Below are positions 14,711 to 22,896 of a stretch of 37,439 nucleotides of DNA, piece by piece. Each line of letters starts with the position of its first letter. The stretch's first letter is position 1. A program made the translations under genes and the position numbers. A model generated the notes under the pieces. That model saw only the letters and a program-made list of their open reading frames with translations. It did no database searches and was not told the origin of the DNA. The DNA is from an uncultured Bacteroidales bacterium (GTDB lineage: Bacteria; Bacteroidota; Bacteroidia; Bacteroidales; Bacteroidaceae), in NCBI GenBank assembly GCA_947303715.1, contig CAMYYY010000027.1, positions 1 through 37,439 of the forward strand. The letters run 5' to 3'.

Positions 14711-15892
14711 TTATCGTGCCATGCGGTAAATGGCTTCCATGTCATCGGCATGGAGGACGCGGAGGGCACCGCAGGTGGCGGTGTAGTCGCGGCTACACTT
14801 GCGGGCCATCTCGCGGATTTCGTCGTCGGTGACGTCGCGGCCGATGAGTTCGCGGATTGTCGTGGGCATGCCGATGGCGTGGTAGAAACGTTCCATAGCC
14901 TCGATGCCGCGTAGGGCGGTACCTTCGGGGTCGGTGAAGTCGTTAGGGACGTCCATGACGTTGACGGCGAAGCGGACGAAGCGCGGGAGATTCTCGTGCA
15001 TCACATAGCGTGCCCAGCTGGGCCAGATGGCAGCAAGGCCGGCGCCGTGGGTGACGTCGAACATTCCGCTGAGTTCATGCTCCAACTGATGGGTGGCCCA
15101 GTCGTCGGTAACGCCGCAGCCGGTGAGTCCGTTGTGCATCAGGCTGCCGCCCCACATAATCTGGGCGCGATAGCGGTAGTCCTCGGGGTTGCGTAGCACG
15201 GCAAAGACGGCGGTCTTGATACTGCGCAGCATAGCCTCGGCGACGTCGGTGGTGAAGTCCATATCGTCGTCCTTGGTGAAGTAGCGCTCCATGGTGTGCA
15301 TCATCATGTCGGTGACGCCGGCGGCTGTCTGGTAGGGCGGGAGAGTGAACGTGCGCCGTGGGTTCATGATGGCGAACTTGGGACGTGAGAGGTTGTTGGA
15401 ATAGCCGAGCTTGACATCGCCGTCCTCGTTGGTGATGACGCTCGCCTCGGACATCTCGCTGCCGGCGGCGGGGATGGTGACCACGCAGCCTACGGGGAGC
15501 ATGGCCGTGGGCGTGGCGTTGCCGAGATAGAGATCCCAAACGTCGCCCTCCATGCAGACGCCGTAGGCGATGCACTTGGCCGAATCGATGACGCTGCCTC
15601 CGCCGATGGCGAGGATGAAATCAACACCTTCTTTACGGCAGAGCTCGATGCCCTGCTTAGCCAGCGACAGACGCGGATTCGGCACCACGCCGCCCAGGCT
15701 GACAAACGGAATGCCGCCCTCGGTGAGCAGCCCGCAAATCTTGCCGAGGAGCCCCGAACGTTCAGCACTCTTGCCGCCATAGTGTACCAGCACTTTCGTG
15801 CCACCATACTTCTTGACCAGACGAGCCACCTGCTCTTCTGATTGTTCGCCAAACACCACTTCGGTGGGCGCATAATACTTGAAATCTTTCAT
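14711..15892 (-). CDS. Iron-containing alcohol dehydrogenase (butanol dehydrogenase type)
   Basis: A 393-residue NAD(P)H-dependent enzyme of the Fe-ADH family that interconverts aldehydes and alcohols. The N-terminus FKYYAPTEVVFGEQSEEQV and the cofactor motif GGGSVIDSAKCIAYG are typical of the BdhA/YqhD branch. Metal ligands lie in the segment with DDWATHQLEHELSGMFDVTH and HGAGLAAIWPSW. Length is normal (about 385-390). It is cytosolic with no signal. Spacing of 22 bp on each side puts it between the AlkZ-related and flavodoxin-like genes in one probable operon. Confidence 0.94.
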   Translation of the reverse strand: MKDFKYYAPTEVVFGEQSEEQVARLVKKYGGTKVLVHYGGKSAERSGLLGKICGLLTEGGIPFVSLGGVVPNPRLSLAKQGIELCRKEGVDFILAIGGGSVIDSAKCIAYGVCMEGDVWDLYLGNATPTAMLPVGCVVTIPAAGSEMSEASVITNEDGDVKLGYSNNLSRPKFAIMNPRRTFTLPPYQTAAGVTDMMMHTMERYFTKDDDMDFTTDVAEAMLRSIKTAVFAVLRNPEDYRYRAQIMWGGSLMHNGLTGCGVTDDWATHQLEHELSGMFDVTHGAGLAAIWPSWARYVMHENLPRFVRFAVNVMDVPNDFTDPEGTALRGIEAMERFYHAIGMPTTIRELIGRDVTDDEIREMARKCSRDYTATCGALRVLHADDMEAIYRMAR

Positions 15893-15914
15893 TGTTTGAG
15901 AGGAAATAAAGGGG

Positions 15915-16583
15915 TTATTTAATCATTCGGATAATCTGAGCTTCGGTAGCGCGGGGGCAAAGGGTGTGGAGATGGTTCTTGATGCGGGCGAACGATTCGT
16001 CGGGGGTGCGGTCGCAGCAGCAGGTTTCGCGTCCATAGAGTCGTTCGGGTGTGGTGAGCAGCGACAAACCCCAGCCGTACTCGCGTCCATGACGGTCGAG
16101 GGGATAGACGAAGTCCTCGGTGACGATGCGCGTGGCCATTTGCAGGCGTGTAACGTAGGCATCGAAACGGCTGCGCATTCCAGGGCCGTCGAAGCCACAG
16201 GCAGCACGCAGCTCGCGGGTGATGAGACTGCCGTGTTCGGCCAGCGTCAGCAGGATGGCCTCGTCGATGCTGCCCGTCGTGGGAGCCGCGTGACGGCTGC
16301 GGCGGTAGTTGACGAAGTCGGGCCACCACTCGCGACTGATGAAGCCCGCTTTGCCGGCGAAGAACTTGCCATAGACATGCCCTCCGTCGGTGATGACAGC
16401 GCCTTTCCATTTCCAGAGGGGCCAGTCCCATCCGCCGTCGGGCAATGCCACATAGCGGCATTCCTCGTCGACCATCTCCTCGGCCGAGAAGCCGCGGATA
16501 CCGCTGTCAAGCAGAGGCAGAAAGCCGATGTGGCTGATGAGTTCCATCAGTTCAGCGCTATTGTGAATTTCCTGGGCTATCAT
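15915..16583 (-). CDS. AlkZ-related protein, winged-helix type
   Basis: A 222-residue cytosolic protein beginning MIAQEIHNSAELMELISHIG. It has a tryptophan-rich block (DGGWDWPLWKWKGAVI), then a winged-helix-like part near residues 105-150 (LLTLAEHGSLITRELRAACG, FDAYVTRLQMATRIVTEDF) and YGREYGWGLSLLTTPE. I recognise this arrangement from proteins annotated as AlkZ-related, a family with distant similarity to the DNA glycosylase AlkZ. The catalytic QxQ motif of true AlkZ is not apparent, so glycosylase activity should not be assumed. It is the first gene after the ZnuD-like receptor (32 bp gap). Confidence 0.6.
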   Translation of the reverse strand: MIAQEIHNSAELMELISHIGFLPLLDSGIRGFSAEEMVDEECRYVALPDGGWDWPLWKWKGAVITDGGHVYGKFFAGKAGFISREWWPDFVNYRRSRHAAPTTGSIDEAILLTLAEHGSLITRELRAACGFDGPGMRSRFDAYVTRLQMATRIVTEDFVYPLDRHGREYGWGLSLLTTPERLYGRETCCCDRTPDESFARIKNHLHTLCPRATEAQIIRMIK

Positions 16584-16615
16584 TTGTTTATTAACTTTTA
16601 ACTATCTTGATTCCC

Positions 16616-18799
16616 TTAAAGTTCCATCGGGAATACGACTTTGAAGGTGATGTTGCGTCCCATGTTATAGACGCCGCGACGGCCAGTAACGGGGTTTAAC
16701 GGAGCATACTTTAGACGGCTGAGGTGATTCTGGTAGGCGCAATCGAGTAGATTGTCGGCAAGGAGGTAGAGTTCGGCCACCTTCACGCCGTGCATCAGGA
16801 CATCGGTGCCCGCGGAGAAGCCCAGCAGCGTGTAAGCCGGTGTGACGGTCTCGGTCTCATCGGCGCTATAGATGTGATTCTGCTTGAAATAATAGTCAAT
16901 GTCTGCGGCAATATAGAGGTTGTTCAACGAGAAGGCGGCGGGGATGATGGGATGGGTGTGATGGCGGAAGGTGGTGTGCGAGTGATGGGTCAGCTCCCAC
17001 TTCAGTTCCGACGTCCAGCGCGGAGCCGGAGTAAAAGGCAAATAAGTCGCATCCGCAGGCTGGTGCAGCAGCTGGGCATCGACATAAGAGAATGTATTTC
17101 CGAAGTGGATGGAGTGGATGGGGTGGACGTCAACACCAGCCTCGAAGCCCAGCAGGCGGGCATTGCCTTGCGTGTAAGCATAGGTTAGATAGCCCTCCTC
17201 GATAACCTCGGGCAGCCGGTGGGTGAAGATGTAGTTGTCGATGCGGTTGGCAAAGAAAGCCAGCTGTGCCGAGACGTAGCGCGAAGTGAAATCGAGCCCG
17301 AGGTCAGCCTGCAGGCTGTATTCGGCCTTGAGCTGACGGTTGCCGAGTTCGTAGCGGATGGAGCCTTCGTGGATGCCGTCGGAGGCCAGCTCGCTGATGT
17401 TGGGCGTACGGAAACCGCGGGCCGCGTTCAGGCGCAGGTTGAATTGCTCGCTCAGATTGCCGACAATGCCTGCACTGCCCGTTATACTACCGTAGTGGAG
17501 GATGTAGTTCTTTATGCATGTCTCATGAGGATTCGTAATGTCAAAGGCTCGATGGTCGTAACGCATGCCGCCGTTGAGTGTCCAATAGTCGCCAAGCATT
17601 CTTGTGGCGGTAGCGTAGCCGCCGATGTCGGAGAGACGGTATTCGGGTATCAGGAACTCCTCGCCCTCATTTTGAGAATTCTGGTACATGCCGCCGATGC
17701 CTGTGGAGAGTTTCCAGTCGTCCCACTCCTCTGTGACGTAGCGCAGGTCGTAGGTCAGCGTGTGTAGCTTGAAGTAGAGTTCGTATTCGTCGGCGCTCTC
17801 CTCGAACTCCTGTCGGCGATTCTGCTGATAGCCGACGACGGCTTTCAGAGAGCCCTCAGGAAGGTCGAGCGCATTGTCCCACACCAGCTTGTGGTGATTT
17901 ACCTGCTGAAAAGGCAACGACCTGCCATAACCATGAACCGTGAACCCTTCACCATGAACCAGCTCGCCCGTCACTTCATCGCGTTCGCCCTCAATGATGC
18001 CTGGCTGCAGATAATAGCCCGCCCACGTCAGACGTGAGTGACCCCAGTATTTGTTCAGCCCAAGCATCAGACGGCCTGAGCTTTCAATGAACTGCGAGCC
18101 TGGCACATAGCCATCGTAAGGGTTTCGGTAGGCGTGGGCCATCTTTCTGCCGTATCGTGCATCCCAGACAACTCCTTTATGATTGCCTGCTAATGAAAGG
18201 TTGGTGGCAAACAAGCCGTTGTTGGTTTGATACTCCGTACCGACATGGGCGTGCGTCTCGCCCTCGGCTAACGTGGGTGGGGCGTGCAGGATGACGACAC
18301 CAGCCATAGCATCGGAGCCGTACATCAGCGAGGCGGGTCCTTTCAGAATCTCCACTGAGTTGACGCTGCTGCCATCAACCTCTATGCCGTGTTCGTCGCC
18401 CCATTGCTGGCCTTCCTGACGGATGCCCTCGCTGATGACGACTACACGATTGTAGCCCAGTCCGCGGATGATGGGTTTTGAGATGCCGCTGCCTGTAGTC
18501 AGCTGGCTTATGCCAGGCTGGTGGGCAATGGCGTCGATGATGTTCGTCGATGACGTGGAGCGCAGCATCTGCGGCGTGACAATACTGACGGGGGCTGTGG
18601 AGTGCTTCAGTTTGGTGTCGCCCGTGACGCCCGTCACGGTGATTTCACCCAGTTGCAGATGGCGGAAGAATACGTCGGTCGAGTCCTCCTCATGGTGATG
18701 CTCAGGCTCCACCTCCTGTGCCGCCATTGCCGTACAAAGGCACAGCAAAGGCAGTAGAATATATCTTGTAGTGAAATGTCGTCTCTTTCTTGTATCCAT
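16616..18799 (-). CDS. TonB-dependent receptor, ZnuD-like (probable metal uptake)
   Basis: A 727-residue outer membrane receptor. The signal peptide ends near MAAQ, followed by a His-rich segment (EPEHHHEEDS). The plug has VTGVTGDTKLKHSTAPVSIV, IIRGLGYNRVVVISEGIRQE and QQWGDEHGIEVD, a block typical of ZnuD-like zinc receptors. Other His clusters occur in a barrel loop (HHSHTTFRHHTHP). The barrel ends ITFKVVFPMEL. Zinc or another transition metal is the most likely substrate, inferred from the plug and His-rich loops. A 36-bp simple repeat encodes part of one loop (residues about 280-292). Genes for the AlkZ-related, dehydrogenase, flavodoxin and regulator proteins follow closely. Confidence 0.85.
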   Translation of the reverse strand: MDTRKRRHFTTRYILLPLLCLCTAMAAQEVEPEHHHEEDSTDVFFRHLQLGEITVTGVTGDTKLKHSTAPVSIVTPQMLRSTSSTNIIDAIAHQPGISQLTTGSGISKPIIRGLGYNRVVVISEGIRQEGQQWGDEHGIEVDGSSVNSVEILKGPASLMYGSDAMAGVVILHAPPTLAEGETHAHVGTEYQTNNGLFATNLSLAGNHKGVVWDARYGRKMAHAYRNPYDGYVPGSQFIESSGRLMLGLNKYWGHSRLTWAGYYLQPGIIEGERDEVTGELVHGEGFTVHGYGRSLPFQQVNHHKLVWDNALDLPEGSLKAVVGYQQNRRQEFEESADEYELYFKLHTLTYDLRYVTEEWDDWKLSTGIGGMYQNSQNEGEEFLIPEYRLSDIGGYATATRMLGDYWTLNGGMRYDHRAFDITNPHETCIKNYILHYGSITGSAGIVGNLSEQFNLRLNAARGFRTPNISELASDGIHEGSIRYELGNRQLKAEYSLQADLGLDFTSRYVSAQLAFFANRIDNYIFTHRLPEVIEEGYLTYAYTQGNARLLGFEAGVDVHPIHSIHFGNTFSYVDAQLLHQPADATYLPFTPAPRWTSELKWELTHHSHTTFRHHTHPIIPAAFSLNNLYIAADIDYYFKQNHIYSADETETVTPAYTLLGFSAGTDVLMHGVKVAELYLLADNLLDCAYQNHLSRLKYAPLNPVTGRRGVYNMGRNITFKVVFPMEL
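17925..17960 (-). repeat. GGTTCATGG-like simple repeat inside the ZnuD-like receptor gene
   Basis: On the coding strand GGTTCATG, GGTTCACG and GTTCATGG follow each other with one short interruption. They encode LVHGEGFTVHGYG in a loop between conserved GERDEVTGE and LPFQQVNHHK. The tract resembles the intergenic AGTTCAT repeat at 5532-5563. Confidence 0.6.
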
Positions 18800-18804
18800 T
18801 TCTG

Positions 18805-18812
18805 CAAAAATA
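18805..18812 (-). promoter_or_regulatory. Probable -7 element before the ZnuD-like receptor
   Basis: The leftward strand has TATTTTTG (matches TAnnTTTG) only 5 bp before the ATG, with no good -33 element at the right spacing. The transcript would be nearly leaderless, so this is a weak call. Confidence 0.35.
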
Positions 18813-18911
18813 CGCTCTTTTATCGAAACAACCTTCAGCTTCTGTCAAAAATAACATTTTTTATGAATGGCTGAAGCCAGATCCTTTTCGTAAGAAGCAT
18901 GATGATGTTCC

Positions 18912-18953
18912 GCATCGCACGCCTCCGATGAATCAGGCGGAGGCGTGCGATGC
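18912..18953. repeat. Perfect 16-bp stem hairpin in the spacer
   Basis: GCATCGCACGCCTCCG (18912-18927) and its exact reverse complement (18938-18953) enclose a 10-base loop. A second, weaker palindrome (GCATCG...CGATGC) follows at about 18977-18997 and shares the GGAGGC/GATGC words. No T-run follows on either strand, so it is not a standard terminator. It lies between the stop of the gene at 19024 and the start of the receptor at 18799. Confidence 0.8.
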
Positions 18954-19023
18954 ATAAATCAGAGGCCTCCGTTGGATGCATCGCAGGCGTCCGATGCAAT
19001 AATATATCTTTATTTGTTTGGAT

Positions 19024-19812
19024 TTAGAAGGAAACGGAAAGCCTTAAACCTGCGGATAGAGTGGGGGAGGCTTGCGCTCCAAGTGCAAGAGGAGCTTTGT
19101 TCAGCGCTATGTCAGGTGATAGGCGCACGGCGCAAGCCTCTGCTTTCGGGGAGGCAACGTTCAGATTGCGCTTGTTGGCAGTCTTTGCCGCATCGACTAT
19201 CGACCATATCAAGTTAGCCTCCAAAGCACTCAAGAAAACCACCATGATAACTGGTCCGATAGCAGAGGATGTTGAAGAGTCGTAATCCGTCATTGTTCCA
19301 GAAGCCATAAGACCGTACGCACCTGCAGCACAAATCATCAGATGCCGTACGCCCTTCTCTATGTCGCCATTGTAGAGCTGTCCCCCGCCGGGCAGGAGTG
19401 CCGAGAGCGTGCCGGCAATGATGGGCGATTTGCGCTTGTAGCCCTCGGGATAGACCAACGGTCCGCCTTGGTTTATCATCTTTGCCGAGCTACCTGCATC
19501 GATGACGCTGGTAAACCAAGTCGTCGCGCCGATACCAATCAGATAACCTCCAGCTATGATTCCCATCGCCCAGTCCCCGTCGTCTTTGGTGTTCTCCGCC
19601 CAGCTCAGGACGTAGCCTCCGGCAACGAGTGAGCCCCAAGTGACGCCTAAATACTCCCAGCCTTTCTCCTTTTCCTTATTATAAAATTGTCCGGCACCTG
19701 GACAGACGCACGACAACATCCCTGCCACAAATGGCGAGCGGTATCTGATGGAATCCTGTGCACTTGCAGCCATTGCTGCCAGCAGCAGGCCGATGAGAAG
19801 AATCTTTTTCAT
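19024..19812 (-). CDS. DUF5683-like membrane protein with internal duplication
   Basis: A 262-residue protein with signal peptide MKKILLIGLLLAAMAASAQ. Two copies of one unit are visible. Unit one begins RSPFVAGMLSCVCPGAGQFY at about residue 25, and unit two begins KSPIIAGTLSALLPGGGQLY at about residue 129. Each is followed by KGxx and two hydrophobic segments, so four membrane passes are likely. The SPxxAGxLSxxxPGxGQxYN motif is the hallmark of the TM2-like/DUF5683 proteins common in Bacteroidetes; their function is unknown. The C-terminal about 50 residues are soluble. It follows uvrA by 115 bp and may be separately transcribed. Confidence 0.65.
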   Translation of the reverse strand: MKKILLIGLLLAAMAASAQDSIRYRSPFVAGMLSCVCPGAGQFYNKEKEKGWEYLGVTWGSLVAGGYVLSWAENTKDDGDWAMGIIAGGYLIGIGATTWFTSVIDAGSSAKMINQGGPLVYPEGYKRKSPIIAGTLSALLPGGGQLYNGDIEKGVRHLMICAAGAYGLMASGTMTDYDSSTSSAIGPVIMVVFLSALEANLIWSIVDAAKTANKRNLNVASPKAEACAVRLSPDIALNKAPLALGAQASPTLSAGLRLSVSF

Positions 19813-19927
19813 TTTTGCAGTTTTTGGGCAAGTTTCTATTTATATAAACGGCGGAACTCCCGAAATACTGCATGGGAAAAACGACTTTTTTCATCGTTAG
19901 CCCCAAAAAGTAGCTTTTACGTCTAAA

Positions 19928-22801
19928 TCACGTCAGTTTTTCGCGAAGGAAGTGTCCGGTATAGGACGAGGGGCAGGCTGCGACTTGCTCAGGGGTGCCG
20001 CAGACGACGAGGCTGCCGCCTGCTTCGCCGCCCTCGGGGCCGAGGTCGATGACGTAGTCGGCACATTTGATGACTTCCATATTGTGTTCGATGATGAGGA
20101 TGGTATGGCCTCGGTCAATGAGGGCGTTGAAACTTTCGAACAGCTTTTTGATGTCGTGGAAGTGGAGGCCGGTAGTAGGTTCGTCGAAGATGAAGAGGGT
20201 GGGGGCTGAGCGCTCCTGCCCGAGGTAGTAAGCGAGCTTGACACGCTGGTTCTCGCCGCCGGAAAGGGTGGATGAACTTTGTCCGAGTTTGATGTAACCA
20301 AGGCCGACGGCCTGCAGAGGGCGCAGACGGGAGACGATGGTCTTGTCGCCATGCTCGGTGAAGAACTCGATAGCTTGGTTGACGGTCATCTCCAGTATGT
20401 CGTGGATGTCGCGGTCGTGGTACTTAACGAGAAGGGTGTCGTTCTTGAAGCGTTTGCCGTGGCAGGCTTCGCATTCCAGCACAAGGTCGCTCATGAACTG
20501 CATCTCGACGGTAATGGTACCCTCGCCCTTGCATTCCTCGCAACGTCCGCCCTCGCTGTTGAAGGAGAAGTAGCCGGGGGTGTAGCCCATCTGTTTGGAG
20601 AGGGGCTGGGCGGCGTAAAGTTTGCGGATTTCGTCGTAGGCCTTGATGTAGGTGACGGGATTGCTACGAGTGGAGCGCCCGATGGGATTCTGATCGACAA
20701 ACTCCACGGCGCTTATGCTGCGAATGTCCCCTTCGAGGCGGGTGAAATCGCCAGGGCGGTCACCACTTTCGCCAAACTGGCGGTTGAGGGCTTTATAGAG
20801 AATGTCGCGTACCAGCGAGCTCTTTCCTGAGCCGCTGACACCAGTTACGACGGTGAGGACGTTGAGTGGGAAGGTGACGTCGATGCCTTTCAGGTTATTG
20901 TGTCTGGCACCCTTCACATCAATATGGAGATTCCACGGCCGCCGCGAAGTGGGCACAGGAATCTTCTCTTTGCCCAACAGATACCGCAAGGTGTAACTGC
21001 TTGTAGACTCGTTGACTTGTTGACTTGTTGACCCGTTGAATTTCCCCTGCCAGACGATTTCACCGCCGAGACGTCCAGCCTCAGGGCCTACGTCGATGAT
21101 GTAGTCGGCGGCGCGGATAATCTCCTCATCGTGTTCGACGACGACAACGGTATTGCCTGCCTGTTGAAGCTGGCGCAGCACGCGGATGAGTTTGTCTGTG
21201 TCGCGGCTATGGAGGCCAATGCTGGGTTCATCGAGGATGTAAAGCGAGCCGACGAGCGGACTGCCGAGGGAGGTGACGAGGTTGATGCGCTGGCTCTCGC
21301 CGCCCGAGAGGGTGTTGCTGAGGCGGTTTAATGTGAGATAGCCCAACCCCACGTCAAGAAGGAACTGCAGACGGCTGGTAATCTCCTTCAGCAGACGGCT
21401 GGCGACAAGCGTGTCGTGTTCGTCGAGCTGCAGTCGGTCGAAGAATCCCTTCAGTTCGCTGACGGGCATCTCCACGAGGTCGCCGATGGAACGTTCGCTC
21501 ACCTTAACGTAGGTGGCTTCCTTCTTCAATCGGCTGCCGTGACAAGTGGGGCAGAGCGTCTTGCCGCGATAGCGGGCCAGCATGACGCGATACTGAATCT
21601 TGTATTGGTTCTCCTCCAGCATCTTGAAGAACGAGTCAATGCACACCTTTCCCCGCGGGCCGTGCCAGAGATAATCCTTCTGTGCCTGGGTGAGCTGATA
21701 ATAGGGGGTGAAGATAGGGAAGTCGGCTTCTGGGGCACGGAGGATGAACTCGTCCCTCCACGCATTCATCTTTTCGCCTCGCCAGCAAACCACAGCGCCG
21801 TCATAGACACTTAACGTCGTGTCGGGGATGACCAATTTCTCGTCGATGCCGATGATGCGCCCAAAGCCCTCGCACGTGGGGCAAGCGCCCAGCGGGCTGT
21901 TGAATGAGAAGAGTTGGTCTGAGGGCTCTTCGAAGGTGATGCCGTCAGCTTCGAAGCGGGTGCTGAAGGTATGGAGAATCTGGGCGGGGTAGAAGCGCAG
22001 CATACATGTGCCGCCACCCTCAAAGAACGCCGTTTCAGCCGAGTCTGTCAGGCGGCTAACAGTCTCGCGGCTGTCATCGACTGACAGACGGTCGATGACG
22101 AGATATTTTTGTTGGTCAACAAGTCCACAAGTCAACGAGTCAACACGCTGGGAATGGTCAGCTTTGCTGCTTGTTGACCTTTTGGCTTGTTGGCTTGTTG
22201 ACTTGTTGACTTGTTGACTTTCTATCAGCCAATCCTCTATCCGAATGATTTCGCCATTTACGTCCATGCGTGTGAAGCCTTGCTGCATGTAGATGGCGAG
22301 TTGTTCCTTCAGCGTTCGGTCGGCTTGTGGCACGATGGGCGCTAATACCGTGAAGCGGGTGCCTCGGCTGTAGGTAAGCATACATTGTACGAGGTCTTCT
22401 GGTGTATGCTTTTTCACCAGTTGTCCGCTGATGGGGGAGTAGGTTTTGCCGATGCGGCTGTAGAGCAGTCGCAGATAGTCGTAGATTTCGGTAGAGGTAC
22501 CGACGGTAGAGCGTGGGTTGCGGCTGTTCACCTTCTGCTCGATGGCGATGGCAGGAGGAAGGCCCTTGATGAAGTCGCAGTCAGGCTTCTTCATCCTTCC
22601 CAGAAACTGACGTGCATAGGCCGACAGGCTCTCTACATAGCGCCTCTGCCCCTCGGCATACAGTGTGTCGAACGCCAGCGACGATTTACCCGATCCGCTC
22701 AGTCCCGTTATCACCACCAACTTTCCTCGTGGAATATCCACCGAGACGTTTTTCAGGTTGTTGACATTCGCTCCTCTGACAGAAATGTACTTCTCCTCCA
22801 T
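19928..22801 (-). CDS. uvrA: Excinuclease ABC subunit A
   Basis: A 957-residue ATPase that finds helix-distorting DNA damage and loads UvrB in nucleotide excision repair. It has two ABC modules: Walker A GLSGSGKSSLAFDTL with signature LSGGESQRINL, and GVSGSGKSSLVRDIL with LSGGENQRVKLA. Zinc-finger pairs lie in LCPTCHGSRL and GGRCEECKGEG...CEACHGKRF. The start at 22801 (MEEKYISVRGANVNNL) fits the family, and a -7 element is 22 bp upstream; the longer open frame adds nothing conserved. Two insertions stand out: residues about 194-230 in the UvrB-binding region and about 588-600 after the first ABC module. Both are encoded by AGTCAACA octamer tracts and both fall in surface loops or linkers, so activity is probably kept. 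Confidence 0.97.
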   Translation of the reverse strand: MEEKYISVRGANVNNLKNVSVDIPRGKLVVITGLSGSGKSSLAFDTLYAEGQRRYVESLSAYARQFLGRMKKPDCDFIKGLPPAIAIEQKVNSRNPRSTVGTSTEIYDYLRLLYSRIGKTYSPISGQLVKKHTPEDLVQCMLTYSRGTRFTVLAPIVPQADRTLKEQLAIYMQQGFTRMDVNGEIIRIEDWLIESQQVNKSTSQQAKRSTSSKADHSQRVDSLTCGLVDQQKYLVIDRLSVDDSRETVSRLTDSAETAFFEGGGTCMLRFYPAQILHTFSTRFEADGITFEEPSDQLFSFNSPLGACPTCEGFGRIIGIDEKLVIPDTTLSVYDGAVVCWRGEKMNAWRDEFILRAPEADFPIFTPYYQLTQAQKDYLWHGPRGKVCIDSFFKMLEENQYKIQYRVMLARYRGKTLCPTCHGSRLKKEATYVKVSERSIGDLVEMPVSELKGFFDRLQLDEHDTLVASRLLKEITSRLQFLLDVGLGYLTLNRLSNTLSGGESQRINLVTSLGSPLVGSLYILDEPSIGLHSRDTDKLIRVLRQLQQAGNTVVVVEHDEEIIRAADYIIDVGPEAGRLGGEIVWQGKFNGSTSQQVNESTSSYTLRYLLGKEKIPVPTSRRPWNLHIDVKGARHNNLKGIDVTFPLNVLTVVTGVSGSGKSSLVRDILYKALNRQFGESGDRPGDFTRLEGDIRSISAVEFVDQNPIGRSTRSNPVTYIKAYDEIRKLYAAQPLSKQMGYTPGYFSFNSEGGRCEECKGEGTITVEMQFMSDLVLECEACHGKRFKNDTLLVKYHDRDIHDILEMTVNQAIEFFTEHGDKTIVSRLRPLQAVGLGYIKLGQSSSTLSGGENQRVKLAYYLGQERSAPTLFIFDEPTTGLHFHDIKKLFESFNALIDRGHTILIIEHNMEVIKCADYVIDLGPEGGEAGGSLVVCGTPEQVAACPSSYTGHFLREKLT
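21004..21040 (-). repeat. AGTCAACA octamer tract 2 in uvrA
   Basis: On the coding strand about five octamers (GGTCAACA, AGTCAACA, AGTCAACG, AGTCTACA and a first degenerate unit) encode NGSTSQQVNESTSS. This is the linker after the first ABC module, before the conserved LRYLLGKEKIPVP. Confidence 0.85.
22111..22221. repeat. Inverted pair of octamer tracts in uvrA
   Basis: At 22167-22221 about six AGTCAACA-type octamers lie on the coding (leftward) strand and encode SQQVNKSTSQQAKRSTSS. At 22111-22148 about four octamers lie in the opposite orientation and encode QRVDSLTCGLVDQQ. A unique 18-bp stretch separates them. Together they form a 37-residue insertion between IRIEDWLI and KYLVIDRLS, a strand pair of the UvrB-binding region. 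Confidence 0.9.
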
Positions 22802-22822
22802 GGAATTTTTTGATTTAGCGAG

Positions 22823-22830
22823 CAAAGATA
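22823..22830 (-). promoter_or_regulatory. uvrA: -7 element of uvrA
   Basis: The leftward strand has TATCTTTG 22 bp before the ATG at 22801; no clear TTTG upstream. It lies back to back with the promoter of the rightward hydrolase operon. Confidence 0.5.
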
Positions 22831-22842
22831 ATGCTTTTTTTC

Positions 22843-22873
22843 TTGCGATTGTCATTGCCTTGTGTTATTTTTG
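22843..22873 (+). promoter_or_regulatory. Promoter of the hydrolase-tadA operon
   Basis: TTG at 22843-22845, a 20-bp spacer, then TATTTTTG at 22866-22873, 24 bp before the ATG at 22897. Confidence 0.65.
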
Positions 22874-22896
22874 CAGAAATTTTGACTTTGAAAAGG

